From: Polynucleobacter rarus | GTDB taxonomy: Bacteria; Pseudomonadota; Gammaproteobacteria; Burkholderiales; Burkholderiaceae | DNA length: 64,000 nt | Assembly: GCF_003072505.1 (NCBI RefSeq) | Contig: NZ_NTGB01000001.1 | Location: forward strand, 1,534,574 to 1,598,573 | Direction of reading: 5' to 3' | Shown here: positions 46,022-59,775 of the stretch, piece by piece | Position numbering within the stretch: position 1 is the first letter of the stretch | How the letters are laid out: the number at the start of each line of letters is the position of its first letter | Notes under the pieces: model-generated | Database searches by the model: none | The model's input: only the letters and a program-made list of their open reading frames with translations | What the model was told of the DNA's origin: nothing | Made by a program: the position numbers and the translations under genes

Positions 46022-46999
46022 TTAGTCAGCCTTGATTTTATTTTCAGTAATTAATTTTGAATACTTAGTATTTTCTGCACTGAGAAAAGACTTAAATTCA
46101 TCCATACTAGTTGCTTGCGCTTGAACACCTAAAGCCGCAAATCTCTCTTTGATTTCTGGATCACCCATAATTTTTACCAAAGCAGCATGGTATTTATCCT
46201 GAATATCTTTTGGTGTGCCAGTTGGCAGATATACTCCCCACCATGATAAGGCGGCAAATCCAGGTAAGCCTGCTTCAGAAAAGGTTGGTACTCCCGGTAC
46301 TAATGGAGTTCTAGCAGTACTTGTAATCGCTAATGGGCGGATTTTCCCTGATTTGATGTGCTCTGCTGCAGGTAATGCATCTGAAACGATAAAGTCAATT
46401 TGCCCACCCATTAAATCAATCAATGCTAATCCACCCCCTTTATAGGGCACATGAGTCATTTTAAGATTTGCTTCACGCATCATCATTTCTGTTGCAATAT
46501 GCGACATACTACCTGGTCCACTTGTACCAAAATTTAAAGTATCAGGTTTCGCTTTTGCTGCATTGAGCAAATCTTGAAGTGTTTTATATGGTGAATTAGC
46601 CGGCACAACTAATACATTAGGACCCGAAGAAATCATTGCAATTGGAATAAAGTCCTTATCCATGTTGTAGGTAACTTTGCTGATTAAAGGATTAATTAAT
46701 GCCGGTCCAATATTGCCGAGTACAAAAGCATACCCATCCGCTGGTTGACGTGCTGCGTATTCCATACCAATAGAACCTGCCGCACCACTCTTGTTTTCAA
46801 CAATAATAGGTTGACCCCAAAGATCATTTAATTTCTTGGCCATTAAGCGTCCCATTAAATCAGAACTACCACCTGCTGGGTATGTAACAATAAAACGTAC
46901 TGGCTTCGATGGGAAAGTTTGCGCAAAAACATTTAAAGAACAACACGCAAATAAGATACAAAAGAACATCATTAGATTACGTTTGCAGACTTTAGTCAT
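46022..46999 (-). CDS. Bug/TctC-family solute receptor (third copy)
   Basis: A 325-residue periplasmic receptor with a signal peptide (1-26, ending NVFA-Q). SKPVRFIVTYPAGGSSDLMGRLM, NKSGAAGSIGMEYAA and QPADGYAFVL are the family marks. It is a lone gene, unlike the two operon receptors, with a terminator at 45852-45878. Its ligand is unknown. Confidence 0.9.
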   Translation of the reverse strand: MTKVCKRNLMMFFCILFACCSLNVFAQTFPSKPVRFIVTYPAGGSSDLMGRLMAKKLNDLWGQPIIVENKSGAAGSIGMEYAARQPADGYAFVLGNIGPALINPLISKVTYNMDKDFIPIAMISSGPNVLVVPANSPYKTLQDLLNAAKAKPDTLNFGTSGPGSMSHIATEMMMREANLKMTHVPYKGGGLALIDLMGGQIDFIVSDALPAAEHIKSGKIRPLAITSTARTPLVPGVPTFSEAGLPGFAALSWWGVYLPTGTPKDIQDKYHAALVKIMGDPEIKERFAALGVQAQATSMDEFKSFLSAENTKYSKLITENKIKAD

Positions 47000-47133
47000 G
47001 CGATTTCTCCTAAGTTAATTTTTAATTAATTTTTTAATTTTGTTTAAATTATTATCTCATTAGTAGTGATGGAGATTTTGACCTGACCTCATTTGTTTGC
47101 CCACACCTTTGGCTCTTAAAAGGTAAGAAGAGT

Positions 47134-47160
47134 GGCTCTTCATCATAAACGGGGGACAAA
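47134..47160 (+). repeat. Left terminal inverted repeat of the ISL3 element
   Basis: Begins GGCTCTTCATCATAA and ends near GGGGGACAAA. It is imperfectly complementary to the right end. A further GGCTCTT at 47111 lies outside and is not part of the element. Confidence 0.83.
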
Positions 47161-47213
47161 GGTATTTATTAAACTAGTTTTTTCGAAGAACTTTTTTAAT
47201 AGAGGTAATACCC

Positions 47214-48404
47214 ATGTCCCAAATAGATTCTATCTTAGGTCTGCCTGATCTTTCAATCGAACAAGTCAAACGTAGTGAACATGTTGAGGTTTGGTGTCGA
47301 CCGAAGATGCGCCCAGCTTGTATTTATTGTGAACATCATCCTGTAAGGATTAAGTCAACACACCACCGAGTGTTGAAGCACACCCGACAAGGAAACCAAT
47401 TGATGATTCTGCACTTGGCCCTACCAAAATACCATTGCCCAGAGTGCAATCACTATTTTCGGCATCCTCTACGGGGGATCCGGCCACGCCTGCGAGCGAC
47501 CGAGTCTTATCGACTGGAGGTCTTTGAAGCCCATGATGGTGGCGTTAGTCAACGTAAACTGACCTTAACCCACAACATCGGCAGTGCGACTGTCGAGCGC
47601 TGGTACCAACACCATATTCAACGAAGAGTCTCAGAGCTATCTGGGCGTGACTGCCCTAGGATTCTGGGGATTGATGAACATTTCTTTAGTCGTAAAAAGG
47701 GCTTTGCCACGACGTTCGTTGACTTGAAGAACCACAAAGTCTTTGATGTGGTTCTCGGTCGCTCAGAAGCCAGTTTACGCCGCTATTTAAGCCAATTAAC
47801 GGGCCGCGATCGCGTTCAGTTCGTCGTGATGGATCTCTCCGAAACCTATCGTAAGATCGTCCAACAATACTTTCCTCAAGCCAAGATTGTTGCTGACCGT
47901 TTTCATGTCATCCGACTCGTCAATCAGCATTTCTTGCAAGTCTGGAACCAACAAGACCCGGTTGGTCGAAAAAATCGAGGGCTCCTGAGTCTCATGCGTA
48001 GACATCACTGGAATCTCAGCCCAGAACAGCAGCTCAATCTCCGTCGATACCTCGAACAATTCCCCATACTCAAAGCACTTTACCAAGCCAAACAAAAGCT
48101 CAACTCGCTACTTCTGATCAAAAACGTTCGAGCAAAACATGCCAAAAAGTTCCTGCCACAACTCCTTCAATTACTGGATCAGTTTGAACAAAGTCCAGCG
48201 AAAGTCATTGCACACACCATTCGATCTTGGTTAGAACCTATTGTTCGAATGTGGCGGTTTTCTAAATCCAATGGCATTACTGAAGGCTTCCATACTAAAA
48301 TGGAAATGATTTCTAGAAGAGCTTTTGGTTTTAGAAATTTCCAAAACTACCGACTCAGAGTCTTGGCTTTGTGTGGTTGGAGTGGAGTGATTAATCGTGT
48401 TTAA
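47214..48404 (+). CDS. ISL3-family transposase
   Basis: A 396-residue transposase. An N-terminal zinc-binding region (CIYCEHH, YHCPECNHYF) and a helix-turn-helix are followed by the DDE core: ILGIDEHFFSRKKG (first Asp), VMDLSETYRKI with IVADRFHVIRLV (second Asp), and SNGITEGFHTKMEMISRRAFGFRNF (Glu). All catalytic residues appear intact and the frame is full length, so the element may be active. Confidence 0.95.
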   Translation: MSQIDSILGLPDLSIEQVKRSEHVEVWCRPKMRPACIYCEHHPVRIKSTHHRVLKHTRQGNQLMILHLALPKYHCPECNHYFRHPLRGIRPRLRATESYRLEVFEAHDGGVSQRKLTLTHNIGSATVERWYQHHIQRRVSELSGRDCPRILGIDEHFFSRKKGFATTFVDLKNHKVFDVVLGRSEASLRRYLSQLTGRDRVQFVVMDLSETYRKIVQQYFPQAKIVADRFHVIRLVNQHFLQVWNQQDPVGRKNRGLLSLMRRHHWNLSPEQQLNLRRYLEQFPILKALYQAKQKLNSLLLIKNVRAKHAKKFLPQLLQLLDQFEQSPAKVIAHTIRSWLEPIVRMWRFSKSNGITEGFHTKMEMISRRAFGFRNFQNYRLRVLALCGWSGVINRV

Positions 48405-48408
48405 TAAA

Positions 48409-48437
48409 TGCTCATCCCCCGATTATGGTGAAGAGCC
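48409..48437 (-). repeat. Right terminal inverted repeat of the ISL3 element
   Basis: On the minus strand it begins GGCTCTTCACCATAAT. A 20-base identical copy of its inner part occurs alone at 45809-45828. The right AGAAGAGT duplication follows directly. Confidence 0.83.
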
Positions 48438-48505
48438 AGAAGAGTTTTATTCCATCTGCCTGGTAAGGAATTTGTGGATCTAGTTGAGGGTCAAATCTCA
48501 AGACA

Positions 48506-48534
48506 ATAAAAAAGCCCTTGATTTACAAGGGCTT
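48506..48534 (-). terminator. Intrinsic terminator of the tRNA operon
   Basis: On the minus strand AAGCCCTTG pairs perfectly with CAAGGGCTT around a five-base loop, followed by a T6 run. It lies 11 bases downstream of tRNA-Asp. Confidence 0.85.
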
Positions 48535-48545
48535 AATTAAAAAAT

Positions 48546-48622
48546 TGGCGGAGCGGACGGGACTCGAACCCGCGACCCTCGGCGTGACAGGCCGATATTC
48601 TAACCAACTGAACTACCACTCC
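48546..48622 (-). tRNA. tRNA-Asp (GTC)
   Basis: A 77-base cloverleaf with anticodon GTC in the loop CTGTCAC, T-loop GGTTCGAGTCC and encoded CCA. It starts GGAGTGG, pairing with CCGCTCC. It is the last of three tRNA genes in one minus-strand operon. Confidence 0.97.
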
Positions 48623-48634
48623 AATTGTACTTCT

Positions 48635-48710
48635 TGGCGTCCCCAGGGGGATTCGAACCCCCGTACTCACCGTGAAAGGGTGATGTCCTAGGCCTCTAGA
48701 CGATGGGGAC
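48635..48710 (-). tRNA. tRNA-Glu (TTC)
   Basis: A 76-base cloverleaf with anticodon TTC in the loop CTTTCAC, acceptor GTCCCCA/TGGGGAC, T-loop GGTTCGAATCC and encoded CCA. It is the middle gene of the operon, about 400 bases from gltX, whose product charges it. Confidence 0.97.
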
Positions 48711-48746
48711 CCAGATACTACGGTACTGCAAAATCTTTTCAACTAC

Positions 48747-48822
<76 letters not shown>

Positions 48823-49109
48823 GTAATTCTAAAAGTACTGAAATAAATCAATACAGGCTAAAACCAAAATCTTTGCTATTTTTCTAGCAACACAATCTTA
48901 TTTTACTTTCAATTTGATTTGTCACCATCAAACTAAATTATTAAGACTGCGTTTTTAATTCATTAATCTAATTAACTGCTTTCAGAATAGTCTCATATTC
49001 TATACCATTTTGCAGAGTATTAGCAAATGAAATTATTAAAATACTGAAGTTTTTTCAAACAGGTGTAATGTAGACACCACCTATCCTTTCAAAACAAGCC
49101 ATAGGTCAA

Positions 49110-50555
49110 TTAAGCCAAAACTCCTAGACGCTTTTGAACTTCCTCAATTCCCATGATAGACAGAACAGCGTCAATCGCAGGGGTCTGCGTAGTTGCAAAC
49201 ATGAGATAACGTACCGGCATTGCCAGCATTGGCATTTTAATACCATGTTTAGTTAAAACCTCTTTCATGACTGCTGCGATTTGCTCTTTACTACCATCGC
49301 CAGCTTTGATTAGCTCGATTAAATCATTGATGCACTGATGCACAGTAGCTGGAACATTTTTCAAGAATTCTTCACCGTCTAATTGATGAACAGGAGCTGA
49401 TGCGTAAAACATTTTTGCCCCCTGCGCAATCTCAACCAGAGTATTGGCACGACCTTTTAGCAAGTCAACCACTTTGATAAAGTCAGGACCTGATTTGGTT
49501 GCACACTCTGCGCTCTCTTCAAACTCAATACCCTCAAGTATTGCAAAAGGTTTGACTCGTTTTGCTAATTCAGCACTCTCTGTATGGGCAATGTAATGAT
49601 GATTTAACCAAATCAGTTTTTCAGGGCTGAACTGGGCTGGAGATTTTCCTAGGCTATCCAAATCAAACCATGCAATAAATTGTTCTTTTGTAAAAATCTC
49701 CGCATCACCATGAGACCAACCTAATCTCGCCAGATAATTCAAAATTGCTTCGGGCATATACCCTGCCTTCTGAAAATCTCTCACACTCATCGCACCATTG
49801 CGCTTACTCATTTTTTCACCAAGTTCATTTAGTACTGTGGGTAAATGAGCGTAAATAGGTAATGTGCCGCCTAGAGCCTGCATGATATTGATTTGCCGTG
49901 GAGTATTGTTGACATGATCATCGCCGCGAATTACATGGGTAATATTCATATCCATATCATCAATGACGACGCAAAAATTATAGGTCGGTGTACCGTCTGG
50001 TCTGGCAATGACGAGATCATCTAATTCTTGATTCGAAATTTCAATCACGCCCTTGACCGCATCTTTCCAAATTACAGATCCATCTATGGGGTTTTTAAAC
50101 CGAATAACAGGACGCACGTCACTTGGTATAGGCGGTAAAGTTTTTCCTGGCTCTGGACGCCAAGTACCATCATAGCGAGGCTTTTGTTTTTGCGTCATTT
50201 GCTTTTCACGCATGGCATCTAACTCTGCTTCACTCATATAACAATAATAAGCAAGGCCATTTTCAAGCATCTCGTTAATCACTTGACGGTAACGATCAAT
50301 CCGTTGCATTTGATAAATAGGGCCTTCATCGACATCAAGACCCAACCAACTCATCCCTTCAATAATCACTTCAACCGCTTCTAAGGAAGAGCGCTCTTGA
50401 TCGGTATCTTCAATGCGGAGCACGAAATCACCTTGCTGTGACCTTGCAAAAGCCCAAGGATACAGGGCACTTCTGAGGTTACCTAAATGAATAAAACCCG
50501 TTGGACTTGGTGCAAAACGGGTGCGTACACGATTTGAATTGGTAGTATTTGTCAT
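49110..50555 (-). CDS. gltX: Glutamyl-tRNA synthetase
   Basis: A 481-residue class I synthetase that charges tRNA-Glu in the cytoplasm. [19 protein letters not shown] carries the HIGH-type motif as HLGN, usual for betaproteobacterial GltX, and EKMSKRNG is the KMSKS motif. [12 protein letters not shown] and [15 protein letters not shown] are standard. Full length. The preceding MFS gene ends 8 bases upstream, so the two are probably co-transcribed. Confidence 0.96.
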   Translation of the reverse strand: MTNTTNSNRVRTRFAPSPTGFIHLGNLRSALYPWAFARSQQGDFVLRIEDTDQERSSLEAVEVIIEGMSWLGLDVDEGPIYQMQRIDRYRQVINEMLENGLAYYCYMSEAELDAMREKQMTQKQKPRYDGTWRPEPGKTLPPIPSDVRPVIRFKNPIDGSVIWKDAVKGVIEISNQELDDLVIARPDGTPTYNFCVVIDDMDMNITHVIRGDDHVNNTPRQINIMQALGGTLPIYAHLPTVLNELGEKMSKRNGAMSVRDFQKAGYMPEAILNYLARLGWSHGDAEIFTKEQFIAWFDLDSLGKSPAQFSPEKLIWLNHHYIAHTESAELAKRVKPFAILEGIEFEESAECATKSGPDFIKVVDLLKGRANTLVEIAQGAKMFYASAPVHQLDGEEFLKNVPATVHQCINDLIELIKAGDGSKEQIAAVMKEVLTKHGIKMPMLAMPVRYLMFATTQTPAIDAVLSIMGIEEVQKRLGVLA

Positions 50556-50563
50556 AACTTGTA

Positions 50564-51937
50564 TTATCCCATGCTCTTTTTACTAGCAAATGATTTTTGA
50601 CGATATGCCAAAAGACTAGCTGTCAACAAAATGATTGTAGAAACTAGCAGCCCCACCCGTAATCCACCAAGATGATCGGCAATAAAGCCTATTAAGAATG
50701 GGCCAATAATCTGACCAGTAGCAAATAAGATGGTAAAAAATCGTATCCCGATCGACCATTGATTTCTTGGATAATTATGCTTTACAAAGGCGGTTGTACT
50801 GGCGACGGCTACAACAAAACTGGACCCAAATAACATCGAAGAAGACATAACAAGAATTAGACTCCAAAAACTTGGCGCTACGCTCTCAATAATATTTTTT
50901 TCTAAAAATGCCATGATCGTTGGTATGAAACAAGCAATCGTTAATATTAAATTCACTAGTCCCATCGCCTCCCCACCCCTTGATCGCTCTAACATCTTCG
51001 CCCATATGCGAGACGACAGCATCATCGATAACCCAATTAAGCCATAAAACATATTAATGAGACTGCCAGTAAAACCCATTTCCCTCAGCATTGCGATTAC
51101 AAAAGTCATGTATCCCACATGCCCAATACCATACAAGAAGTAACCACTACCAATCCAAAAACTTCTTCTCGGATGAATTTGTTCTTTAGAAAGAACACTT
51201 ACCTCAGGTGCTTCTAACATTGCAATAACTGGCTTGATCAAAAGGGTAAATAAGATCAAACTAATGACGGCCATCCCTATCCAGGCTATCTGCCAAGGAT
51301 GGACATATCCCTGGCTTTGTGCCCAGTCATGAAATGGGTTGACTAGCAGGCTTGAAAGGAGAATACCGCCGCCTACCCCTCCATAATAAATCCCTAAAAT
51401 CAGACCCGATTGATGAGGATGTTGACTACTCAATTGTGTTGCGAGTACCCCGCCGGCGATAAAAATATAGCCGCTACAAAAACCTAATAAAAACCGAAAG
51501 ATAAAAATAACTATTGCATTTTCAACAAAGCCCGTCAAAAACATCACCACGATAGAAAAAAACAACATCACGATAAAAGGTCGTCGCAGCCCTACTTTAG
51601 AAAATGCCCAAGCCGAGCTCATCGCTCCAATAAAGTAGCCAATGGCATTACCAGTATTCATGTTGCCGGCTGTCAAATAAGACCAGTGCAAGTCTGAACG
51701 CATTAAGGGTAAAAATAGGGCATAGGCAAATCTAGAAATCCCCAGAGTGATTGCAGCACCCAATGCTAATGCGATGGCAGTAAGTAATGGATGTTCTTCG
51801 GGATAAGAATGAATACCTTGGCGATTTTTTGGCGAGTTTTGATCGAATAAATGCATTACCAATACAATAACAAATATTGCGAATGGAATCCCACATTTCT
51901 GACCTTGGCTTTTTCTGGATAGAAATGAAAGGTTCAT
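50564..51937 (-). CDS. MFS transporter, YbfB/YjiJ family
   Basis: A 457-residue membrane protein with about twelve helices. [20 protein letters not shown] and [16 protein letters not shown] are the YbfB/YjiJ opening, [12 protein letters not shown] the loop 2-3 region, and [13 protein letters not shown] the fifth helix region. The ATG at 51937 has an AGAAGGTGA ribosome site at good spacing, which decides the start and gives an N-terminal extension of about 50 residues, including an extra hydrophobic stretch ([13 protein letters not shown]). Substrate unknown. Confidence 0.85.
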   Translation of the reverse strand: MNLSFLSRKSQGQKCGIPFAIFVIVLVMHLFDQNSPKNRQGIHSYPEEHPLLTAIALALGAAITLGISRFAYALFLPLMRSDLHWSYLTAGNMNTGNAIGYFIGAMSSAWAFSKVGLRRPFIVMLFFSIVVMFLTGFVENAIVIFIFRFLLGFCSGYIFIAGGVLATQLSSQHPHQSGLILGIYYGGVGGGILLSSLLVNPFHDWAQSQGYVHPWQIAWIGMAVISLILFTLLIKPVIAMLEAPEVSVLSKEQIHPRRSFWIGSGYFLYGIGHVGYMTFVIAMLREMGFTGSLINMFYGLIGLSMMLSSRIWAKMLERSRGGEAMGLVNLILTIACFIPTIMAFLEKNIIESVAPSFWSLILVMSSSMLFGSSFVVAVASTTAFVKHNYPRNQWSIGIRFFTILFATGQIIGPFLIGFIADHLGGLRVGLLVSTIILLTASLLAYRQKSFASKKSMG

Positions 51938-51971
51938 CAATTCACCTTCTAAAAATCACGAATCGTTTTAT

Positions 51972-52988
51972 ATGACCTCATCCTCTGAATTAACTGCCAA
52001 CAACAAAGCCTCTGATCAATTTGATACTTTACAAACATTTTTATTTGAAAAAAGCCAAATCCGCGGCGAAATTGTACTTTTAGATACCGCCTGGCAAACC
52101 ATCCTAGAGCGTAAAAGCTATCCTCCGATTATTCAAAAACATTTAGGTGAAATGGTTGCTGCAGGGGCTTTATTAAGCGCCACACTCAAATTTGATGGCA
52201 CCCTCATTATTCAGGCACAAGGTACTGGCCTCGTGCGTCTAATAGTAGTCGAATGCAATATGAATTTAGATATCCGCGCTACCGTCAAATTAGCTAAAGA
52301 TATCGACCCTGCGATGATTTATGATGACTCCACCCTCTCAGAACTTATCAACCCCGATGGTCAGGGTAAATTAGCTATCACGCTGGATCCAAAAAACCGA
52401 CAAGATGGTCAACAAGCTTATCAAGGGATTGTCCCCTTAATGCTTGGGGGTAAACCGATTACCTCCATTGCACAAGCTGTCACGGCCTATATGAATTACT
52501 CAGAACAGCTCGAAACCCATATTCTGTTAAGTAGTAACGATACCCACGCCGGCGGTATTTTGATTCAAAAATTACCGAATATTGGTGGTAAAACAAGTAG
52601 CACTCCGATAGATCATGACGAGTTATCAGAAGACTGGAATCGGGTCATGATGATGGTCAATACCGTCAAAGATGAAGAGCTGCTATCAACTCCCCCAACA
52701 GTTTTAATGCAACGCCTGTTCCTAGATGAAGCTAATTATCAAGGGGTCAGAGGATTTCCACTTCGTCACGTTCACTTTGCATGCCAATGTTCTCGTGAAA
52801 AAGTAGGCAACATGATGTTGATGCTTGGTAAAGATGAGGTCGCTGAAATTTTGGCAGAACAACAACAAGTCGAAACGACTTGTGATTTTTGTGGTCAAGT
52901 TTATCTATTTGATTTGGTAGATTGCCAGCAATTATTTGCTGCTGAAAACCTGGTAGATAAAATGAGGCCGCCACAAGGAAAGCACTAA
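51972..52988 (+). CDS. hslO: Hsp33 redox-regulated chaperonin
   Basis: A 338-residue holdase switched on by oxidation. The C-terminal zinc site CQCSREK and CDFCGQVYLFD holds the four redox cysteines. The N-terminal domain has the usual LLSATLKFDGTLIIQAQGTGLVRLIVVE pattern. Divergent from the MFS gene with 34 bases between starts. Confidence 0.95.
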   Translation: MTSSSELTANNKASDQFDTLQTFLFEKSQIRGEIVLLDTAWQTILERKSYPPIIQKHLGEMVAAGALLSATLKFDGTLIIQAQGTGLVRLIVVECNMNLDIRATVKLAKDIDPAMIYDDSTLSELINPDGQGKLAITLDPKNRQDGQQAYQGIVPLMLGGKPITSIAQAVTAYMNYSEQLETHILLSSNDTHAGGILIQKLPNIGGKTSSTPIDHDELSEDWNRVMMMVNTVKDEELLSTPPTVLMQRLFLDEANYQGVRGFPLRHVHFACQCSREKVGNMMLMLGKDEVAEILAEQQQVETTCDFCGQVYLFDLVDCQQLFAAENLVDKMRPPQGKH

Positions 52989-53028
52989 TCCCTTTTAAGA
53001 CTAACTTAACAGGGATATTAAATGAAGT

Positions 53029-53337
53029 TTATTTGCCAGTTTTATTGGGTTGGGGTAAAGACTCATCTGGCTTGAGGACTTTCACCAAAATTTCATTGTC
53101 TTTGACCATCCCATGCTCTAAACGGGCACGTTCCTCAACCCCTTTAGTGCCTTGCTTTAAATCTTGCACATCACCAGAGATTTTCGCATTACGAATCTCT
53201 AGCTCTTTATTTGAATCTGCAAGCACCTTTACCTCTTTGTCCAACTGATAAACGTACAGCCAACCACCTTTACCAATCCAAAGAGGATATTGAATGGCTA
53301 CTAATAAGATAAATAGCCCATAAACAATATAGCGCAT
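53029..53337 (-). CDS. ftsB: Cell-division protein FtsB
   Basis: A 102-residue bitopic protein: a helix (IVYGLFILLVAIQYPLWIG) followed by a periplasmic coiled coil (LDKEVKVLADSNKELEIRNAKI) and the ARLEHGMVKDNEI end typical of FtsB. It joins FtsL and FtsQ in the divisome. It lies 9 bases after eno, the usual betaproteobacterial order. Confidence 0.93.
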   Translation of the reverse strand: MRYIVYGLFILLVAIQYPLWIGKGGWLYVYQLDKEVKVLADSNKELEIRNAKISGDVQDLKQGTKGVEERARLEHGMVKDNEILVKVLKPDESLPQPNKTGK

Positions 53338-53346
53338 GCAGCTTGC

Positions 53347-54648
<1,302 letters not shown>

Positions 54649-54689
54649 TTAAATTAAAATCTTCATAATTTAATTAGATCATTCTCTAA

Positions 54690-57235
<2,546 letters not shown>

Positions 57236-57367
57236 TTATATACTCGACTCAACAAAAACACTTAAAAATAATTCAAGATCTTTCATTAGAATGCGATACA
57301 ACAATAAAAAATTCAAGAAATTTTCTACTGATATAAAATAAACTAAATATTAAATTAGGGACTTACA

Positions 57368-58495
57368 ATGAGACTAGGTTATTTCACGATGCCTTTGCAT
57401 CCGTTAGAGCGAGATGGCACTGAAACACTTCACGAGGATCGTCAAACGATTATTTTTGCAGACCAACTAGGCTTTTACGACGCGTTCGTGGGTGAACATT
57501 TAACCGATCAGGCTGAAAATGTCACCAATAGTATGATTTTCTTGGCAACCCTGATTTTTGAAACGAAAAATATCAAATTAGGTACTGGTACTTCCAACTT
57601 ATCCCATGCCCACCCTACTTTAATTGCAGCCCAAGCAGCAATGTTTGATCGATTGGCAAAAGGTCGTTTTATTTTTGGTATTAGTCCCGGTGCTCTTGCA
57701 TCTGATGCCGAGGCTCTTGGAATCCTTTCTGAAGATCGTAGTAAGATTTTTGCCGAAGCAATTGATGTTATTTTAGCGATTTGGTCAGGTGAACCTCCAT
57801 ATAACATTGATTTACCAAACAATCGCTTTAAGGTTAGTGTACAAAATACTCAAGTGTTAGAAATCGGTAGAGGTTACATCATGAAACCTATGCAAAAGCC
57901 CTATCCTGAAATTGTGGGCACCGTTGTTGCTCCTTTCTCAAAAGGGGTAATTGCCATGGGTCAAAGAGATTTCCATCCGATGTCGGCCAATTTTCTACTC
58001 GAGAATTGGCTACCAAGCCACTGGAATAACTTTTCTCAAGGAAAGCAAAACGTTGGTCAACAAGCGCTAGTAAAAGATTGGCGGGTTGCCAGAACTGTTT
58101 TTGTGGGAGATGACTCTAAAATCGCCAAAGAATATGGCAAGTCCAATAGTAACAGCCCATATCGTTATTACTACAAGCAAATGTTAACGAAAATGAAAAT
58201 CTCTAACCGTCACGTGATTTTCAAGAAAACCCAAGAAGCGGATGATTCTACCATTAGTTTGGATGGTATCTTGGATGATTTAGTCATTTGTGGCACTGTA
58301 AATGAAGTTGTAGATCAAATTTTATCCATGCAAGAACGTATCGGTTGCAACATCGGTGAAATCGTTTATGCCGGTATGGATTTAGTGGATCCGATATTGG
58401 GTAGAAGATCAATGGAATTAATGGCCCATGAAGTAATGCCTCGCGTAAATGAAGCAATGGGCCTAGGTTATGTTACCAATGCAGATGCAATTTAA
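57368..58495 (+). CDS. LLM-class flavin-dependent oxidoreductase
   Basis: A 375-residue luciferase-like monooxygenase. The start MRLGYFTMPLHPLERDG is the usual first strand, FYDAFVGEHLT and KNIKLGTGTSNLSHAHP are flavin-pocket segments, and FDRLAKGRFIFGISPGAL follows. Family members oxidise small substrates with reduced FMN. The gene is alone on the plus strand, divergent from pyrG by about 160 bases. Substrate unknown. Confidence 0.87.
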   Translation: MRLGYFTMPLHPLERDGTETLHEDRQTIIFADQLGFYDAFVGEHLTDQAENVTNSMIFLATLIFETKNIKLGTGTSNLSHAHPTLIAAQAAMFDRLAKGRFIFGISPGALASDAEALGILSEDRSKIFAEAIDVILAIWSGEPPYNIDLPNNRFKVSVQNTQVLEIGRGYIMKPMQKPYPEIVGTVVAPFSKGVIAMGQRDFHPMSANFLLENWLPSHWNNFSQGKQNVGQQALVKDWRVARTVFVGDDSKIAKEYGKSNSNSPYRYYYKQMLTKMKISNRHVIFKKTQEADDSTISLDGILDDLVICGTVNEVVDQILSMQERIGCNIGEIVYAGMDLVDPILGRRSMELMAHEVMPRVNEAMGLGYVTNADAI

Positions 58496-58651
58496 ATCTA
58501 TTATTAAACGATATTTAACCTTTAAGAAAATTTAGAGAACTATTTAAGCTAAAGATGGGAACAAGCTTAGGGAAATCAATGTAAAGTATATATACTGTTT
58601 TAAAAGCTCTAATAAGAGTAACTCTTTAACTTTGAAAAGTTAGTTCTCACT

Positions 58652-59775
58652 ATGAATATTCAGCAAATTAGTTGGGATAAAAAAAATGGCTGGGATACCC
58701 TTTCGAACTTTCAATCCACTTCAGATGTTGTGTTCGTCTTTGCTGACACTGACTTCTTCTATCAAGAAGAGTGCTATCAAGCATTAACAAGTTTTTATCC
58801 CAAGGCAGATATTATTAGTTGCTCTTCATCGGGAAATATCAGAAATGCAAAAGTTTCAGATGACAACCTCACAGTTTAGCGCTGCAATTTGACAAGAGTT
58901 GGATCAAGGCCATTGGTATAGACCATATTTCATCTGCAAAAATTGCAGATGAAATACAAGAAGCGCTCAAAGATTTTCCCAAAGAACATTTAAGACACTG
59001 TTTTATTGTTTGTGACGGATTTGATGTGAATGCAACTGATTTAGCACAGAGCTTAAGCCTTCATGTGAATGAAATCTCAATTACAGGGGGGGTGGCTGGC
59101 GATGCAAATCGTTTTGCTAAAACTGGTACCATGTTTAATGGTAAAACCAAAAAAAATCAGATTGTTATTGTAGGTTTTTACGGTGCCCTGCATATTACAA
59201 GCGGATTTTCTACTGGTTGGACGGAGTTTGGGGCTGAAAGACGCGTTACTCGCTCCTTCAAAAATACCGTGTATGAACTCGATCATGAACCTGCTTTAGA
59301 TATCTATGAAAGATATTTAGGTGAACAGGCACAAGAACTCCCTAGTAGTGGTTTGCGATTCCCTCTTTCTATTCGCAAAACAGCTGATGATTATCCTATC
59401 ATTAGGACTCTTTTGGGTATTAACCGAGATGATCATAGTTTAACCTTTGCTGGCGATATGCCGGAGGCTAGTTTTGCACGTCTCATGAAAACAAATATAG
59501 ACTCCTTACTCGAATCAACTCAAGAAAGAATTAGCCTACTAAAGAACCAACACAAAAAAAATAAAGGCTTATGTCTCGTTGTAAGTTGTGTTGGTCGCAG
59601 ACTTGTCTTAGATCAAATTTCCGAGGAAGAATTAGAGTTGCTCGCTGCCGAGCTTGGAAGTGGGTTTAATATTTCTGGCTTTTACTCTTATGGCGAGTTT
59701 GCTTCAAGCAAACTGCAAGGTTGCCAACTACACAATCAAACTTCAACCATCACCCTGATTTCTGAAGATGAGTGA
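58652..59775 (+). pseudogene. FIST-domain sensor gene with a frameshift near 58877
   Basis: The first 75 codons (SDVVFVFADTDFF, then SCSSSGNIRNAKVSDDNL) are the start of a FIST_N domain and stop at TAG 58877-58879. The rest continues in another frame without interruption: ALQFDKSWIKAIGIDH, FIVCDGFDVNATDLAQSL, SITGGVAGDANRFAKTGT and a FIST_C domain (LTFAGDMPEASFARLM, LVVSCVGRRLVL). Restoring one base after 58876 rejoins them. FIST proteins sense small molecules and often feed cyclic-di-GMP enzymes, and this gene overlaps the GGDEF-EAL gene by 8 bases. Either a true one-base deletion or a sequencing error. Translation of the C-terminal part alone from 59026 is possible. Confidence 0.78.

Larger units (their letters stand above)
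47134..48437 (+). mobile_element. Complete ISL3-family insertion sequence
   Basis: A 1304-bp element carrying one transposase. Imperfect terminal inverted repeats (each starting GGCTCTTCA on its own strand, then CATAA and CGGGGGA) lie at 47134-47160 and 48409-48437. Direct 8-bp duplications AGAAGAGT flank it at 47126-47133 and 48438-48445, the size expected for ISL3. It is inserted just past the terminator of the tRNA operon. Confidence 0.93.

Noticed and set aside
48533..48742. 69-codon minus-strand frame across the tRNA genes
   Set aside because: It runs through two tRNA genes and is a chance frame.
52981..53028. Short inverted repeat (ATCCCT with AGGGAT) between hslO and ftsB considered as a terminator
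   Set aside because: The stem is only six bases with a long loop and no T tract, so support is too weak.
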